From the NCBI GenBank assembly GCA_964020085.1, contig OZ026599.1, positions 28,889,533 through 28,953,532 on the forward strand: DNA of 64,000 bases, written 5' to 3'. Below the pieces are notes generated by a model, which ran no database searches, was not told the DNA's origin, and saw only the letters and a list, made by a program, of their open reading frames with translations. The DNA is from Micromussa lordhowensis (taxonomy: Eukaryota > Cnidaria > Anthozoa > Scleractinia > Lobophylliidae). This document shows positions 57,601 through 64,000 of the stretch, piece by piece. A program made the translations under genes and the position numbers. Each line of letters starts with the position of its first letter. The stretch's first letter is position 1.

Positions 57601-59714
57601 AGATGTGTAACGGTTGTATTTGAATGTATACTCGCACAAGTTCTAAGATTAAGAGACGGTTATATGGCGAGTACAGAATGTGCAATGCACTCGTAATACA
57701 GGATAAATAAGGGACTCACGTTATGTAGTGGCCTGTGTGTGTCAGTAGACTTGCCCTGTATGAGTAAGCTGAACGCTAAGAGTCGAGTAACTAACTTCCA
57801 GTGGAAGTTGTTGTTGCCCAGGCGCGTTACAGTACAATACCGTAAACTGCCGCTTATAGGTAAGGTAGGGTAAAGTCTCCACACGAGCCAAGTGGCCCAT
57901 CAGGCCGGAGTTTATCCCGGTTTCCCTAGTATGAAGCGTACAGAAATATTTCTACTCCCCCCTGGATGGGATGCCAGTCCATCGCAGGGTTACCCCCAGC
58001 ATTAAATTCGCCGGTACCCATTTATACACCTGGATGGAGAGAAGCACCGTGCCCGTGTCTTGCCTAAGAACTCAACACAGTGTCCCAGGCCAGGGCTCGA
58101 ACCCGGAGCGCTCGCTCCGGAGTCGAGCGCACTAACCATGAGGCCATCGCGCCTCCCCAAACTGCCGCTTATAAGCCCCCCGATTATAGACTTGACTACC
58201 TGTAAACCCCAAAAATGCATCCGGTTAAGTAAGCTCCCTCCCCCAGGGATATAACCCCCCACTCCTTTAGCTTTCCTTGTTTTGGGTTCGTTTTATTATG
58301 ATGTTTTAGAGCTCAGTTTCCTCCAAATGAAAAGCCTATTTCGATCAACACGGCAGCTGCAGCTCGTCTTCGAAACGGTTTTCATTCCGGTTATAAAGCC
58401 CTTGGGATATAAGCCCCTCCGTTTGTAAGCCTATCTTAAACTGAAAAGCCCTTGCGAAGTTGTATAAACCCAGGGCTTATAAGCGGCAGTGTACGGTATT
58501 TCAAAAAAATTGGATATAAGAATGTGACATCGCTTTCTACAGGCACAAAGTCTTGAAATAGCTTCCAGCTTTCTTTACAGTAATCTGGTAATTTGTCCTC
58601 AACAGGGCTGTATCCAATTGTTGGATGGAAGATAGGAGGAGAGACTGTCTACCTGGCAGAAGGTAACGCGGCAGGCTGTGGAACAGCTATGGAATGGGCT
58701 CACAAAATGGGTGTGTACCTCATTGTCATGTTATTTCGTTGTTGTTTAAAGTATGTGTTGTAAAAAGGGGACGGCAAGAGCGCTGGATTTGAACTAAATC
58801 TACAGGTCCCTGCCTCAAATCCTTCACCCTACCGCTATCTGGATTTGTTTTCGGTATTCCCGAGTTCAACTCCTCGACCGCTCTGTGTAAATAGCCAACT
58901 GGTCAGTCTCCTACCAGTTGGGATTCTTAATAGTTTAAATATTTGTTTATTTATTCGCCGTGTCCCCAATTAGCACAACAGTGCTAAATACATTTGACAC
59001 TTAAATATGGTTATTTGTGTATTTTATTTTTATTTTCCTTTATATCAATTCAGCTCAGTTCGTCAAGTTCGTAAGCAGGCAAAAAAACGCATCTCGTACT
59101 TTACGCTCTGCTTACATAAACTTCGTAACACAAACCTGTCTGTCCTGTTTGACTTGACTGGACTTGAATGTGCGATCTTAACTTGTTTGCACAGGTTGCT
59201 GTCTCTGTAACTCAAACGTTGATTCGGGGTTTGAAAGCGAACGTGATTATTTTCTCTCCGTTTAAGGTTATTTTGATGATGTGTCACAGACAAGCGACAT
59301 AGCGTTCTCTGTAGAAAGTAAGTCAAGTTTCGTTTTTCGATGTAGATTATTTTCTGTCTTTTTCAGTGCTAAGTTCAAATTGCTAAATGTCGTTTTTCGT
59401 CTTTTTCTTCAGATTCAGACGGGGTTTATTTTGTTCCTGCTTTCAATGGATTACAGGTTAATCATTCAAGATTGCTTAGTGAAATCTTCTTAATCCCTGT
59501 CCCACACTACACCAGAGAAATTTGAAAACGCGGCTTTATTTCTACGGTTAGGCCTACCGTACCCACACGAACTTCGTCACGAAAACGGAACTTTTCAAAA
59601 ACACTCATCAAACCGGAGGAGCGAATCCGGACGAAGGGCTAACGTTCCGAATCTTTTTACGGTGGTCAATTCACATTATCAACCCAGTTGATAAAACCAA
59701 ACTATCTTGTAATA

Positions 59715-59751
<37 letters not shown>

Positions 59752-61195
59752 TGCCCCCTTTATTCGTTTGCTGTATGGAAATATCGCTAGTTTAACCGAA
59801 TGTAGCGCTTATCAAATTAGCATTCTCTTCTAGAGGAATTGTTTTGGTGTTATTTATACAAACTTTTCAGTTGACTTTTGCGTTCTCAACAGATTCACAA
59901 CAACACGCATTAATTTGGATAGCACAAATATACTTTTGGAGAACGCTTATATCCAAGTCATTATTTTTCACTGGATTGAACACGATCTTTATGTCGTTCA
60001 CCTATTTCGTATCATTTAATGAAGCTTGCTGACTTCGAACTTTCCGTTCGGAACCGCTCGTCGTTTTCGTGTAGAACTTTTCGAAAACGATGGCGTCACG
60101 ATATAATCATGTGATTTACTTGACCGAGTTTTGCTCAAACCCAAATCCAAAATGGCCAGCGGTTGTTGGGTGTTTAAATTCCTCTGGTTTAGTGTAGACG
60201 GGAAACATTTGATGCGTTTTCAAGTTCCTCCGGTATAGTGTGGATGGTGCCACGGTTCCTTTAGGGAGCTTTCCATTATCCCAAACATCCCGGAAATTTC
60301 GGTCGGAAGTCAAAAGGTCCGTTTCCGTTTCTTCCGACCGGAATATTCGGAATCACCTCTGGAGGTGGTCCACTTATCTCGGTCGGAATGTTCCGACCGA
60401 AATTCGCCGTTCCATTTTTTGACAAACCGGTTCATTGCCCTACTTCTCTTCACTCATGCAGGGAATTCGGAAAAGGAATAAAAATAATGGTAAGAGCCAT
60501 TCCTCTTGGTTGACCCGGTTTAATCGGAAAATGTCGTTTCATTTTCTTCGGGTATTCCTACTGATCTCTGACTGGTCGGTTTGGCATAATGGAAAGCACC
60601 CTTAGTATCCGAACAAGTTCTCATTCTTGTTGTCCAATCAGAACATGGCCCGTATTTACCCACGTGTGTTAACCCTCGCATGTACTCGGAACTTGCTCAG
60701 AACGATGTCTTTTTATCTTTTTAGGCTCCCATTAATGACAACAAAGCTTGTGTTTCGTTGATGGGCATAAAATCCACCACCAACAAGGCCCACATGACGA
60801 GAGCTATCCTGGAATCCATAGCCTTTAGGTAGCTACTGTACTTTCTAACTATAATTTGGCAGGAGAAGTTATTTATGATAACTAAACTGTAAACTGTTAT
60901 TTATGATAACTAAATTGACTAAGCACTGAGTCATGTCGGTTTTTCTCCGAGAATTGAGCAACAAGAACAAGAATAGTTTATTTGTATCTCAATTTAATTT
61001 GACAGAAAATAGGTAATACGATACCCAAAAAGTTGGTTGGGTGACCGTTAGATACTCGAAAGAGTGAAAAACAGTTTTTTTATTCTTTCCGCCCAATCAA
61101 GACCGGTGCAATCAATCGACCGGTTAGCTCAGTAGGTAGAGTTCCGGACTAGCGTGCGGGAGGTCGCGGGTTTAAACCCAACACTCAGGGTCTTT

Positions 61196-61228
<33 letters not shown>

Positions 61229-63678
61229 GACATCTGCAAATGGTTAGACTCACAACTCTTCATAATTAATTCTGTGGGACGTAAAAGAACTCACACACTG
61301 TTCGAAAAGTGTAGGGGACGTAGATGGTTAAATGCTCGGAGATATTAGCTGCATAAGCTACTCTAAAATCCGAGAGTAAATAAAGTAATGTATGTATGTA
61401 GTTATGTAAGGGAAACGCTGAGCAGTTCGAAAATTGTCAAGTGAGCAAGACGCCGAATGACTTGTCAGAATCAGAATAGTTTACGTTGCCAAGCAACATC
61501 GGTGATGAAAACCACGGGTTCTGTTGCATCCTCAAAGACTGATGTTCAGACTAACAATGTATTTGTTTCTCTAAATTTGTGATTGTATTTTGTGCCAAAT
61601 CTTTTCCTATCTTGTAGACCCTGAGAAAATGTGACTCTCTTTCATAGCAGTCGCCTTGATTAATTTTCGCAGGTTTACACAGTTGTATGAAACCGTGGTA
61701 GAAGAAACTCATATCCCACTTATGTCTTCCATCAAGTGAGTTTTGAAATCAAACATCCACACAGCGAGTTATTGTGCTCTTTGAAAAGATCTTAACAGCA
61801 GGAAAGTAACAACAAGTTTCAGATATAAAACCGACGACAATTTTAAATTTTACAAACATGTTTCGGCAGAAATTTCTGCTATCTTCAGTGCCAATATTAC
61901 AGAAGATACAAATTGAATATAAATAGCTAGTACATGATCATCGAATGGCCATGACTTCAGTTGTGCCCTGATCACATCGTACCCCTTCCTCGGAGACTCA
62001 GGGACAGAAAGTCGGGACGAAGCGATACTTTTGGGCGACGCTGCACCCGAAAGCATCGCTTCGTCCCGACTATCTGGCCCTGGGTCTCCGAGGATGAACG
62101 TACCCAAGTATACACACTTAAGCTGGCTCTCTATACATTGCACGCGCGTCAGGACGAAAGCTCAAGTAATCTGAGCGCGCTTCAAGAAAAACGTCGGTGT
62201 TGTTCGAAATTTTATGACGTCAACATGAGCGCAAATAGCAAAACTGACAGTGAATTTTCCCGCCTTTCCTTCGGTGAAATTCTGCAAAATTCTGCAAACT
62301 ACAGTAGTAGTAATTATTTTACTTTAACTGGAGCTCGTTTTTCAGGGAAATCTCTCGGACTAGTTTTTCCGCAGCGGTGAAAGACTAAAGTTTGCAAAAA
62401 TCTAAAAACTGCCTTTACACACCCTACTTTTTTCGAGTTGAAATTTCATATTCCGCCCGATTCGATGTATTGTGAACATTTTGGAAGATTTCACCGAAGG
62501 AAATTTAAGAAAATCACAATTTAAGCCTTAAAAAGGGTAAAACACGCATTTATGTGAGGATTTATTATATAACTGAGAAATAACTTCATTGTGATTGGCT
62601 GAGAACAGGCCAATTTATCGTTAATTTTTAATTTGCACTGCGGTGCAAATTAACGGGCGCGTTTTCGTGATTTTCCCAGTTATGTAATAAATGAGTTATG
62701 TTTTGAAGGCTTGAGCAATTAAACACGGAGCGAGCCTATAAAAGGTCAGCGGTTTGCACTTTGTTTGCTAAAACACGGCATTTACGTTGAGTAAACAACT
62801 CGAAAACAATCGATATGCTTTCACAAGTGAAACAACAAAAATAAGAAGTTAAAATGCATGTTTATGAAGTACGATACCTGTCTAAATTCTTCTTCTGTAG
62901 ATGCCATTCTTGTTGTTTTCGCTGACCTTTTTACAAAGAAAGCAAACAAACGAAAAACCTTCCCTTGTGCGGTCACCTGAAATATCACTTCGTGCGAGAA
63001 GACTTGAACGGAACTGATAATAAAACAATATTTCATCATTGCTTATTACATTTAATAAGTTTGGGTGGACTGGATGAGAAAACGAGTGTAAAAACCAGCA
63101 TTTAAAACTTGACTAGCACGCTCAGAGTGATAAATGATTACCCTATGGAGCCACCCTAATTATTTATTGCATTCACTGAAAGTCTAACATTTTATTATGT
63201 GACAAGTCTAAAACTCAACCCTGTCCTCAAGTCTCTTCGTGTTCGCGACTCGAGGAGACGGCTAAGATTCAGGCTATGATTTGACCTGTCTATAGGTATT
63301 TAACGCAAATCCAATCCGTACCAAACCTGGAACTGGTAATAGCATAGGTTATGCCGAAACATGTTTTGTAAACTCAACAATAAACTTTTAATTTAAAATA
63401 GTGAAGACCTGTTCTTTTGAGCAGCTTTTGTTTCACTTCTACTTCTTTACCTGAGTATCAGGTCTACCTAAAGGGAGGGGAGGGGAGGGGAGGGTAGAGA
63501 GAATGGAATACCCTGATAATCAGGCTATCTACTTCTCTTTGTAGAGTTGACGGTGGAATTTCTAACAATGACTTCGTGTTGGAGTTAATGAGCAGTTTGA
63601 CTTGTCAGACGATAGATCGACCCTCTCAGACCGACATGTCGACACTTGGTGCTGCATTCCTAGCTGGACTTGCCACAG
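42694..63678 (+). CDS. GK5: Glycerol kinase 5-like FGGY kinase (3' end outside window)
   Basis: Seventeen exons join in frame: 42694-42825, 45720-45813, 46290-46365, 52596-52689, 53038-53127, 53501-53542, 54281-54356, 55020-55081, 55421-55494, 56232-56292, 57365-57491, 58606-58710, 59267-59317, 59413-59456, 60725-60828, 61673-61735 and 63545-63678; about 476 residues, against about 529 for all of human GK5. All borders are GT-AG. Motifs: N-terminal phosphate-binding DVGTTT (D20), [45 protein letters not shown] (from 269), [11 protein letters not shown] (from 291) and C-terminal DGGISNNDF (from 434), the FGGY sugar/polyol kinase signatures. The family phosphorylates glycerol or related substrates using ATP; GK5 physiology is less known. 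The last roughly 60 residues lie beyond 64000. Catalytic motifs are intact. Intron 3 is enlarged by a 5.4-kb retrotransposon. Confidence 0.94.
43350..44234. mobile_element. Foldback element rich in GATAGTTGAT, GK5 intron 1
   Basis: The ends GCATGATAGTCGATGATAGT and the right-hand ACTATCATCGACTATCATGC are inverted repeats. Sub-terminal arrays of GATAGTTGAT (left and right) and GGTCAAAC words repeat in both halves. An unrelated foldback element is nested inside at 43533-43792. Confidence 0.75.
43533..43792. mobile_element. Nested foldback element with long exact ends
   Basis: The left end ATGCACCTATCAATGTTAAG, continuing CCGCTGGGGGGGGAGGCCGGGC, is mirrored almost exactly by the right end GCCCGGCCTCCCCCCC, continuing CAGCGGCTTAACATTGATAGGTGCAT, about 45 bases. 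Non-coding core. The near-perfect ends suggest it is younger than its host element. Confidence 0.85.
44337..44437 (-). repeat. tRNA-derived SINE, family S, 5' fragment
   Basis: The minus strand begins GGGGAGGCGTGGTGGCCGCA and has TGGTTAACTGG and GGTTCGAGCC B-box-like words. It matches the fuller copies at 57859-58158 (minus) and 53797-54087 (plus). Confidence 0.75.
44440..44725. repeat. Dispersed GGTCATAAATAGGGTA repeat, copy 2
   Basis: Same order of landmark words as 15850-16135, including TTTTTAGCC, TTTTTGCACTCTAGTCTT, CTTCATAAACTATGT and GGTCATAAATAGGGTATCAA. In GK5 intron 1. Confidence 0.75.
44845..45010. mobile_element. Foldback element, GK5 intron 1
   Basis: GGTCAAAATGAAATTCAGGT followed by TAAAATGA on the left mirrors TCATTTTA followed by ACCTGAATTTCATTTTGACC on the right, about 35 nearly perfect bases. 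The core has TGGACCATGA palindromic words. Confidence 0.85.
45208..45425. repeat. GGGCTCGAAACGTC repeat, copy 1
   Basis: It contains AAGGGGGTAAGTTTCTAAAG, GGGAGTAT, GAGGAAGGGCTCGAAACGTC and AATTCACATTATCAACTCAG. The same words recur in inverted order at 59620-59765. It also holds an internal inverted pair (ATCAACTGAGTTGATAATGTG and CACATTATCAACTCAGTTGGT). Similar GAAGGGCTCGAAACGTC ends are widespread in invertebrate genomes; the family cannot be named with certainty. Confidence 0.6.
46540..46877 (+). repeat. 5' LTR of the BEL/Pao element
   Basis: Starts TGTTACGGCACCCG and ends GACGCCGCTACA. Contains a TTAAATATC TATA-like word near 46650 and an AATAAA near 46793. 338 bases. Confidence 0.95.
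46878..46922 (-). repeat. Inverted copy of LTR segment at the primer-binding site position
   Basis: These 45 bases, directly abutting the 5' LTR, are the exact reverse complement of 46656-46700 within that LTR. They match the 5' LTR version, not the diverged 3' LTR version. A primer-binding site would be expected here. Confidence 0.95.
46923..48018 (+). pseudogene. BEL/Pao gag C-terminus and protease remnant
   Basis: The open frame enters within gag. It has a CLFH...C motif, then zinc knuckles [14 protein letters not shown] and a [12 protein letters not shown] finger, followed by a retropepsin-like region with [13 protein letters not shown] in place of the usual D-S/T-G, as is common in this group. 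The N-terminal gag is absent. The frame ends at a TAA (48016-48018) inside what should be a continuous polyprotein. Confidence 0.88.
48019..49524 (+). pseudogene. BEL/Pao reverse transcriptase and RNase H remnant
   Basis: In the same frame as the preceding part. RT motifs are visible: [33 protein letters not shown] and the catalytic YVDD (about 48718). The RNase H part has [17 protein letters not shown] and [15 protein letters not shown] at 49522-49524 interrupts RNase H, most simply a CGA-to-TGA change because the frame continues with [14 protein letters not shown] residues. Confidence 0.92.
49525..51409 (+). pseudogene. BEL/Pao RNase H end and integrase remnant
   Basis: 49525-50448 continues the frame through the connection domain into the integrase zinc-binding region (H..H with [11 protein letters not shown]). 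A frameshift near 50390-50400 separates its last cysteine from the rest. 50393-51409 then encodes the integrase core with [17 protein letters not shown] and GGVWERQI (D, D, E positions) and the C-terminal domain, with stop at 51407-51409. All three catalytic residues survive, but the frame is broken. Confidence 0.9.
51557..51895 (+). repeat. 3' LTR of the BEL/Pao element
   Basis: 339 bases, about 97 percent identical to the 5' LTR by eye. Followed directly by the GGTTC target-site duplicate. Confidence 0.95.
52184..52522. mobile_element. Foldback element upstream of GK5 exon 4
   Basis: CATAGTGTGATCGTC and GAAAAGAACTGTTGTTGGT on the left mirror ACCAACAACTTACAGTTCTT and GACGATCACACTATG on the right, arms of about 110 bases with small indels. 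TGTTGAAACGTCAGTCACC resembles the AAACGTCAG word of the 45208-45425 repeat, so the families may be related. Confidence 0.75.
53644..53756. repeat. GAGACCCTGGGAAC tandem repeat, four copies
   Basis: AGAAGAGAGACCCTGGGAAC plus an A/GAG(G/A)TTG-type tail repeats four times at 27-34-base spacing. Related single words occur at about 38505-38545. Confidence 0.85.
53797..54087 (+). repeat. tRNA-derived SINE, family S, plus-strand copy
   Basis: It begins GGGAGGTGCAGTGGCCTCAT, with GGTTAAGTGCACTC and CGGGTTTGAGCC B-box-like words. The body has GGGCAAGACACTAA, CACCCAGGCATGGGTA, GCTGGGGGTAACCCTGC and GCCTGATGGGCCACTTGGCT, shared in order with the minus-strand copy at 57859-58158. In GK5 intron 6. Confidence 0.8.
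56953..57061. mobile_element. Near-perfect foldback MITE-like element, copy B
   Basis: TAGTCTCCTCCGCAGCCGTT continuing TTTTGGGATGTCACGCAAC on the left is mirrored by GTTGCGTGACATCTCAAAA continuing AACGGCTGCGGAGGAGACTA on the right, about 39 bases with one or two mismatches. A C-run forms the loop. Relative at 1240-1345. Confidence 0.88.
57836..58500. mobile_element. Foldback element split by a SINE
   Basis: The outer ends AATACCGTAAACTGCCGCTT and AAGCGGCAGTGTACGGTATT are inverted repeats, with ATAAGCCC words following inward on both sides. The left end is interrupted by a SINE (57859-58158) flanked by a 15-base exact direct repeat. Confidence 0.8.
57859..58158 (-). repeat. tRNA-derived SINE, family S, full copy with 15-bp TSD
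   Basis: The minus strand starts GGGGAGGCGCGATGGCCTCA, with TGGTTAGTGCGCTCG (A-box region) and CCGGGTTCGAGCCC (B box). The body matches 53797-54087, ending in GGCCCATC...ACTTGGCTCG and a GTAA-rich tail. AAACTGCCGCTTATA flanks it exactly at 57844-57858 and 58159-58173, the hallmark of LINE-driven insertion. Confidence 0.92.
58790..59015. repeat. SINE-like dispersed repeat, copy B
   Basis: It shares, inverted, the GCCAACTGGTCAG..CCTACCAGTTGGG and GTGCTAAATACATTTGACAC words with 9365-9720. In GK5 intron 12. Confidence 0.55.
59620..59765. repeat. GGGCTAACGTTC repeat, copy 2
   Basis: GACGAAGGGCTAACGTTC, AATTCACATTATCAACCCAG and AACTTGCCCCCTTT correspond to the copy at 45208-45425, part of it in the opposite orientation. 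Confidence 0.55.
60263..60602. mobile_element. Foldback element, GK5 intron 14
   Basis: The ends AGGGAGCTTTCCATTAT and ATAATGGAAAGCACCCT are inverted repeats. The interior is rich in paired CGGTCGGAA/TTCCGACCG words. A GGAATATT..GGAAAGCGCCC sequence at about 18340-18375 may be a distant relative. Confidence 0.75.
61120..61400 (+). repeat. tRNA-derived SINE, second family
   Basis: GGTTAGCTCAGTAGGTAGAG (A box) and CGCGGGTTTAAACCC (B box) stand at tRNA spacing. A unique body with GTGGGACGTAAAAGAAC follows, then a GTAT-repeat tail near 61390. The acceptor arms do not pair, so it is not a functional tRNA gene. In GK5 intron 15. Confidence 0.8.
61848..63373. repeat. Widely spaced inverted words in GK5 intron 16
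   Basis: TTTTACAAACATGTTTCGGC (61848-61867) and GCCGAAACATGTTTTGTAAA (63352-63371) are near-exact reverse complements 1.5 kb apart. Between them are the foldback at 61988-62093 and an AT-rich palindrome-like stretch at 62565-62700 (TATATAACTGAGAA and TTTTCCCAGTTATGTAATAA). No gene is convincing. Confidence 0.5.
61988..62093. mobile_element. Compact foldback element
   Basis: CCTCGGAGACTCAGGGACAG and AAGTCGGGACGAAGCGATAC on the left mirror GCATCGCTTCGTCCCGACT and GGCCCTGGGTCTCCGAGG on the right, about 48-base arms with few mismatches and a short loop. Confidence 0.85.
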
Positions 63679-63894
63679 GTAAGTTTGTTTCTTTTAGTTC
63701 TGAGCTGAGCTATCACAGTACACTAGCGGCACAAGTATCACAAGTACACAAGTAGTAGTTGATACAATGTCGATGTTGGAAGCCGGTCTCCAAGACTGGA
63801 CTGAGCGCACAGTTTTCGCTGCTGCGTTGCTAAGCAACTGATCGCTCCATGATGACGTGGAATTCTGTGATTGGATAACGGATAGAAGTGACTT

Positions 63895-64000
63895 TAACCC
63901 ATTGACTCCCGTGCCGCCCGTAAACCGGCCGTGACGAACGTTGTCCTTTCTTCCACCTCTGACGTCGTCACTTTTGACCAAAATTGGCATCATCTATACT
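63895..64000. repeat. TTAACCCATTGAC repeat, copy 2 (cut by window end)
   Basis: Same order of words as 28260-28360, in the same orientation. It continues beyond the window. Confidence 0.65.

Noticed and set aside
61120..61195. tRNA gene
   Set aside because: A and B boxes are present, but the acceptor arms do not pair and a SINE body with GTAT tail follows.
62821..63039. Short minus-strand first exon ([10 protein letters not shown] then GTATCG)
   Set aside because: It has a plausible donor but no partner exon, and lies within repeat-like sequence in a GK5 intron; could be a transposon remnant but not supportable.

Overview
The window is nuclear DNA of an animal, most likely an anthozoan cnidarian such as a stony coral. 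This rests on spliced genes with GT-AG introns whose closest recognisable relatives are human proteins (NKAP, ANKRD39, GK5, AUNIP), a death-fold adaptor of the kind expanded in corals, AT-rich introns, a BEL/Pao retrotransposon, tRNA-derived SINEs, CCCTAA-type motifs and very many short foldback (inverted-repeat) elements. Genus and species cannot be named from sequence alone. All exon models were built by hand from splice sites, reading phase and protein resemblance, without transcript data.

Layout. (1) 2867-16713, minus strand: a six-exon gene for a roughly 480-residue adaptor with two N-terminal death effector domains, a TRADD-N-like domain, a short linker built from duplicated mini-exons, and a C-terminal death domain. 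(2) 16714-21427: no gene seen apart from one orphan exon candidate; satellites and foldback repeats. (3) 21428-23953, minus: ANKRD39, three exons, complete. (4) 24463-34721, plus: NKAP, eleven exons, complete, head-to-head with ANKRD39 about 0.5 kb apart. Its eighth intron holds a 58-copy 13-bp minisatellite and a 650-bp tandem duplication that copied a LINE 3' fragment together with the start of exon 9. (5) 36537-38329, plus: an intronless, unrecognised gene split in two by a one-base frame change at a TGATG. (6) 40366-42299, minus: a two-exon AUNIP-like protein with a canonical PCNA-binding box. (7) 42694 to beyond 63678, plus: GK5, an FGGY-family sugar/polyol kinase, seventeen exons seen and the C-terminus outside the window. 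It is head-to-head with the AUNIP-like gene across about 0.4 kb containing an E2F-like palindrome.

GK5 intron 3 carries a 5.4-kb BEL/Pao LTR retrotransposon (46540-51895). Target-site duplications bound it, but it is dead: most of gag is missing, two stops and one frameshift interrupt pol, and an inverted copy of LTR sequence sits where the primer-binding site should be.

Most of the rest is repeats: foldback/MITE-like elements, often nested, at least three SINE families and LINE 3' ends. No operon-like cooperation between genes is expected. The only functional links suggested are two divergent promoters. The adaptor gene is the item most likely to be new: its DED-DED, TRADD-N-like and death-domain order would let one polypeptide contact DED-, TRADD/TRAF- and DD-type partners.
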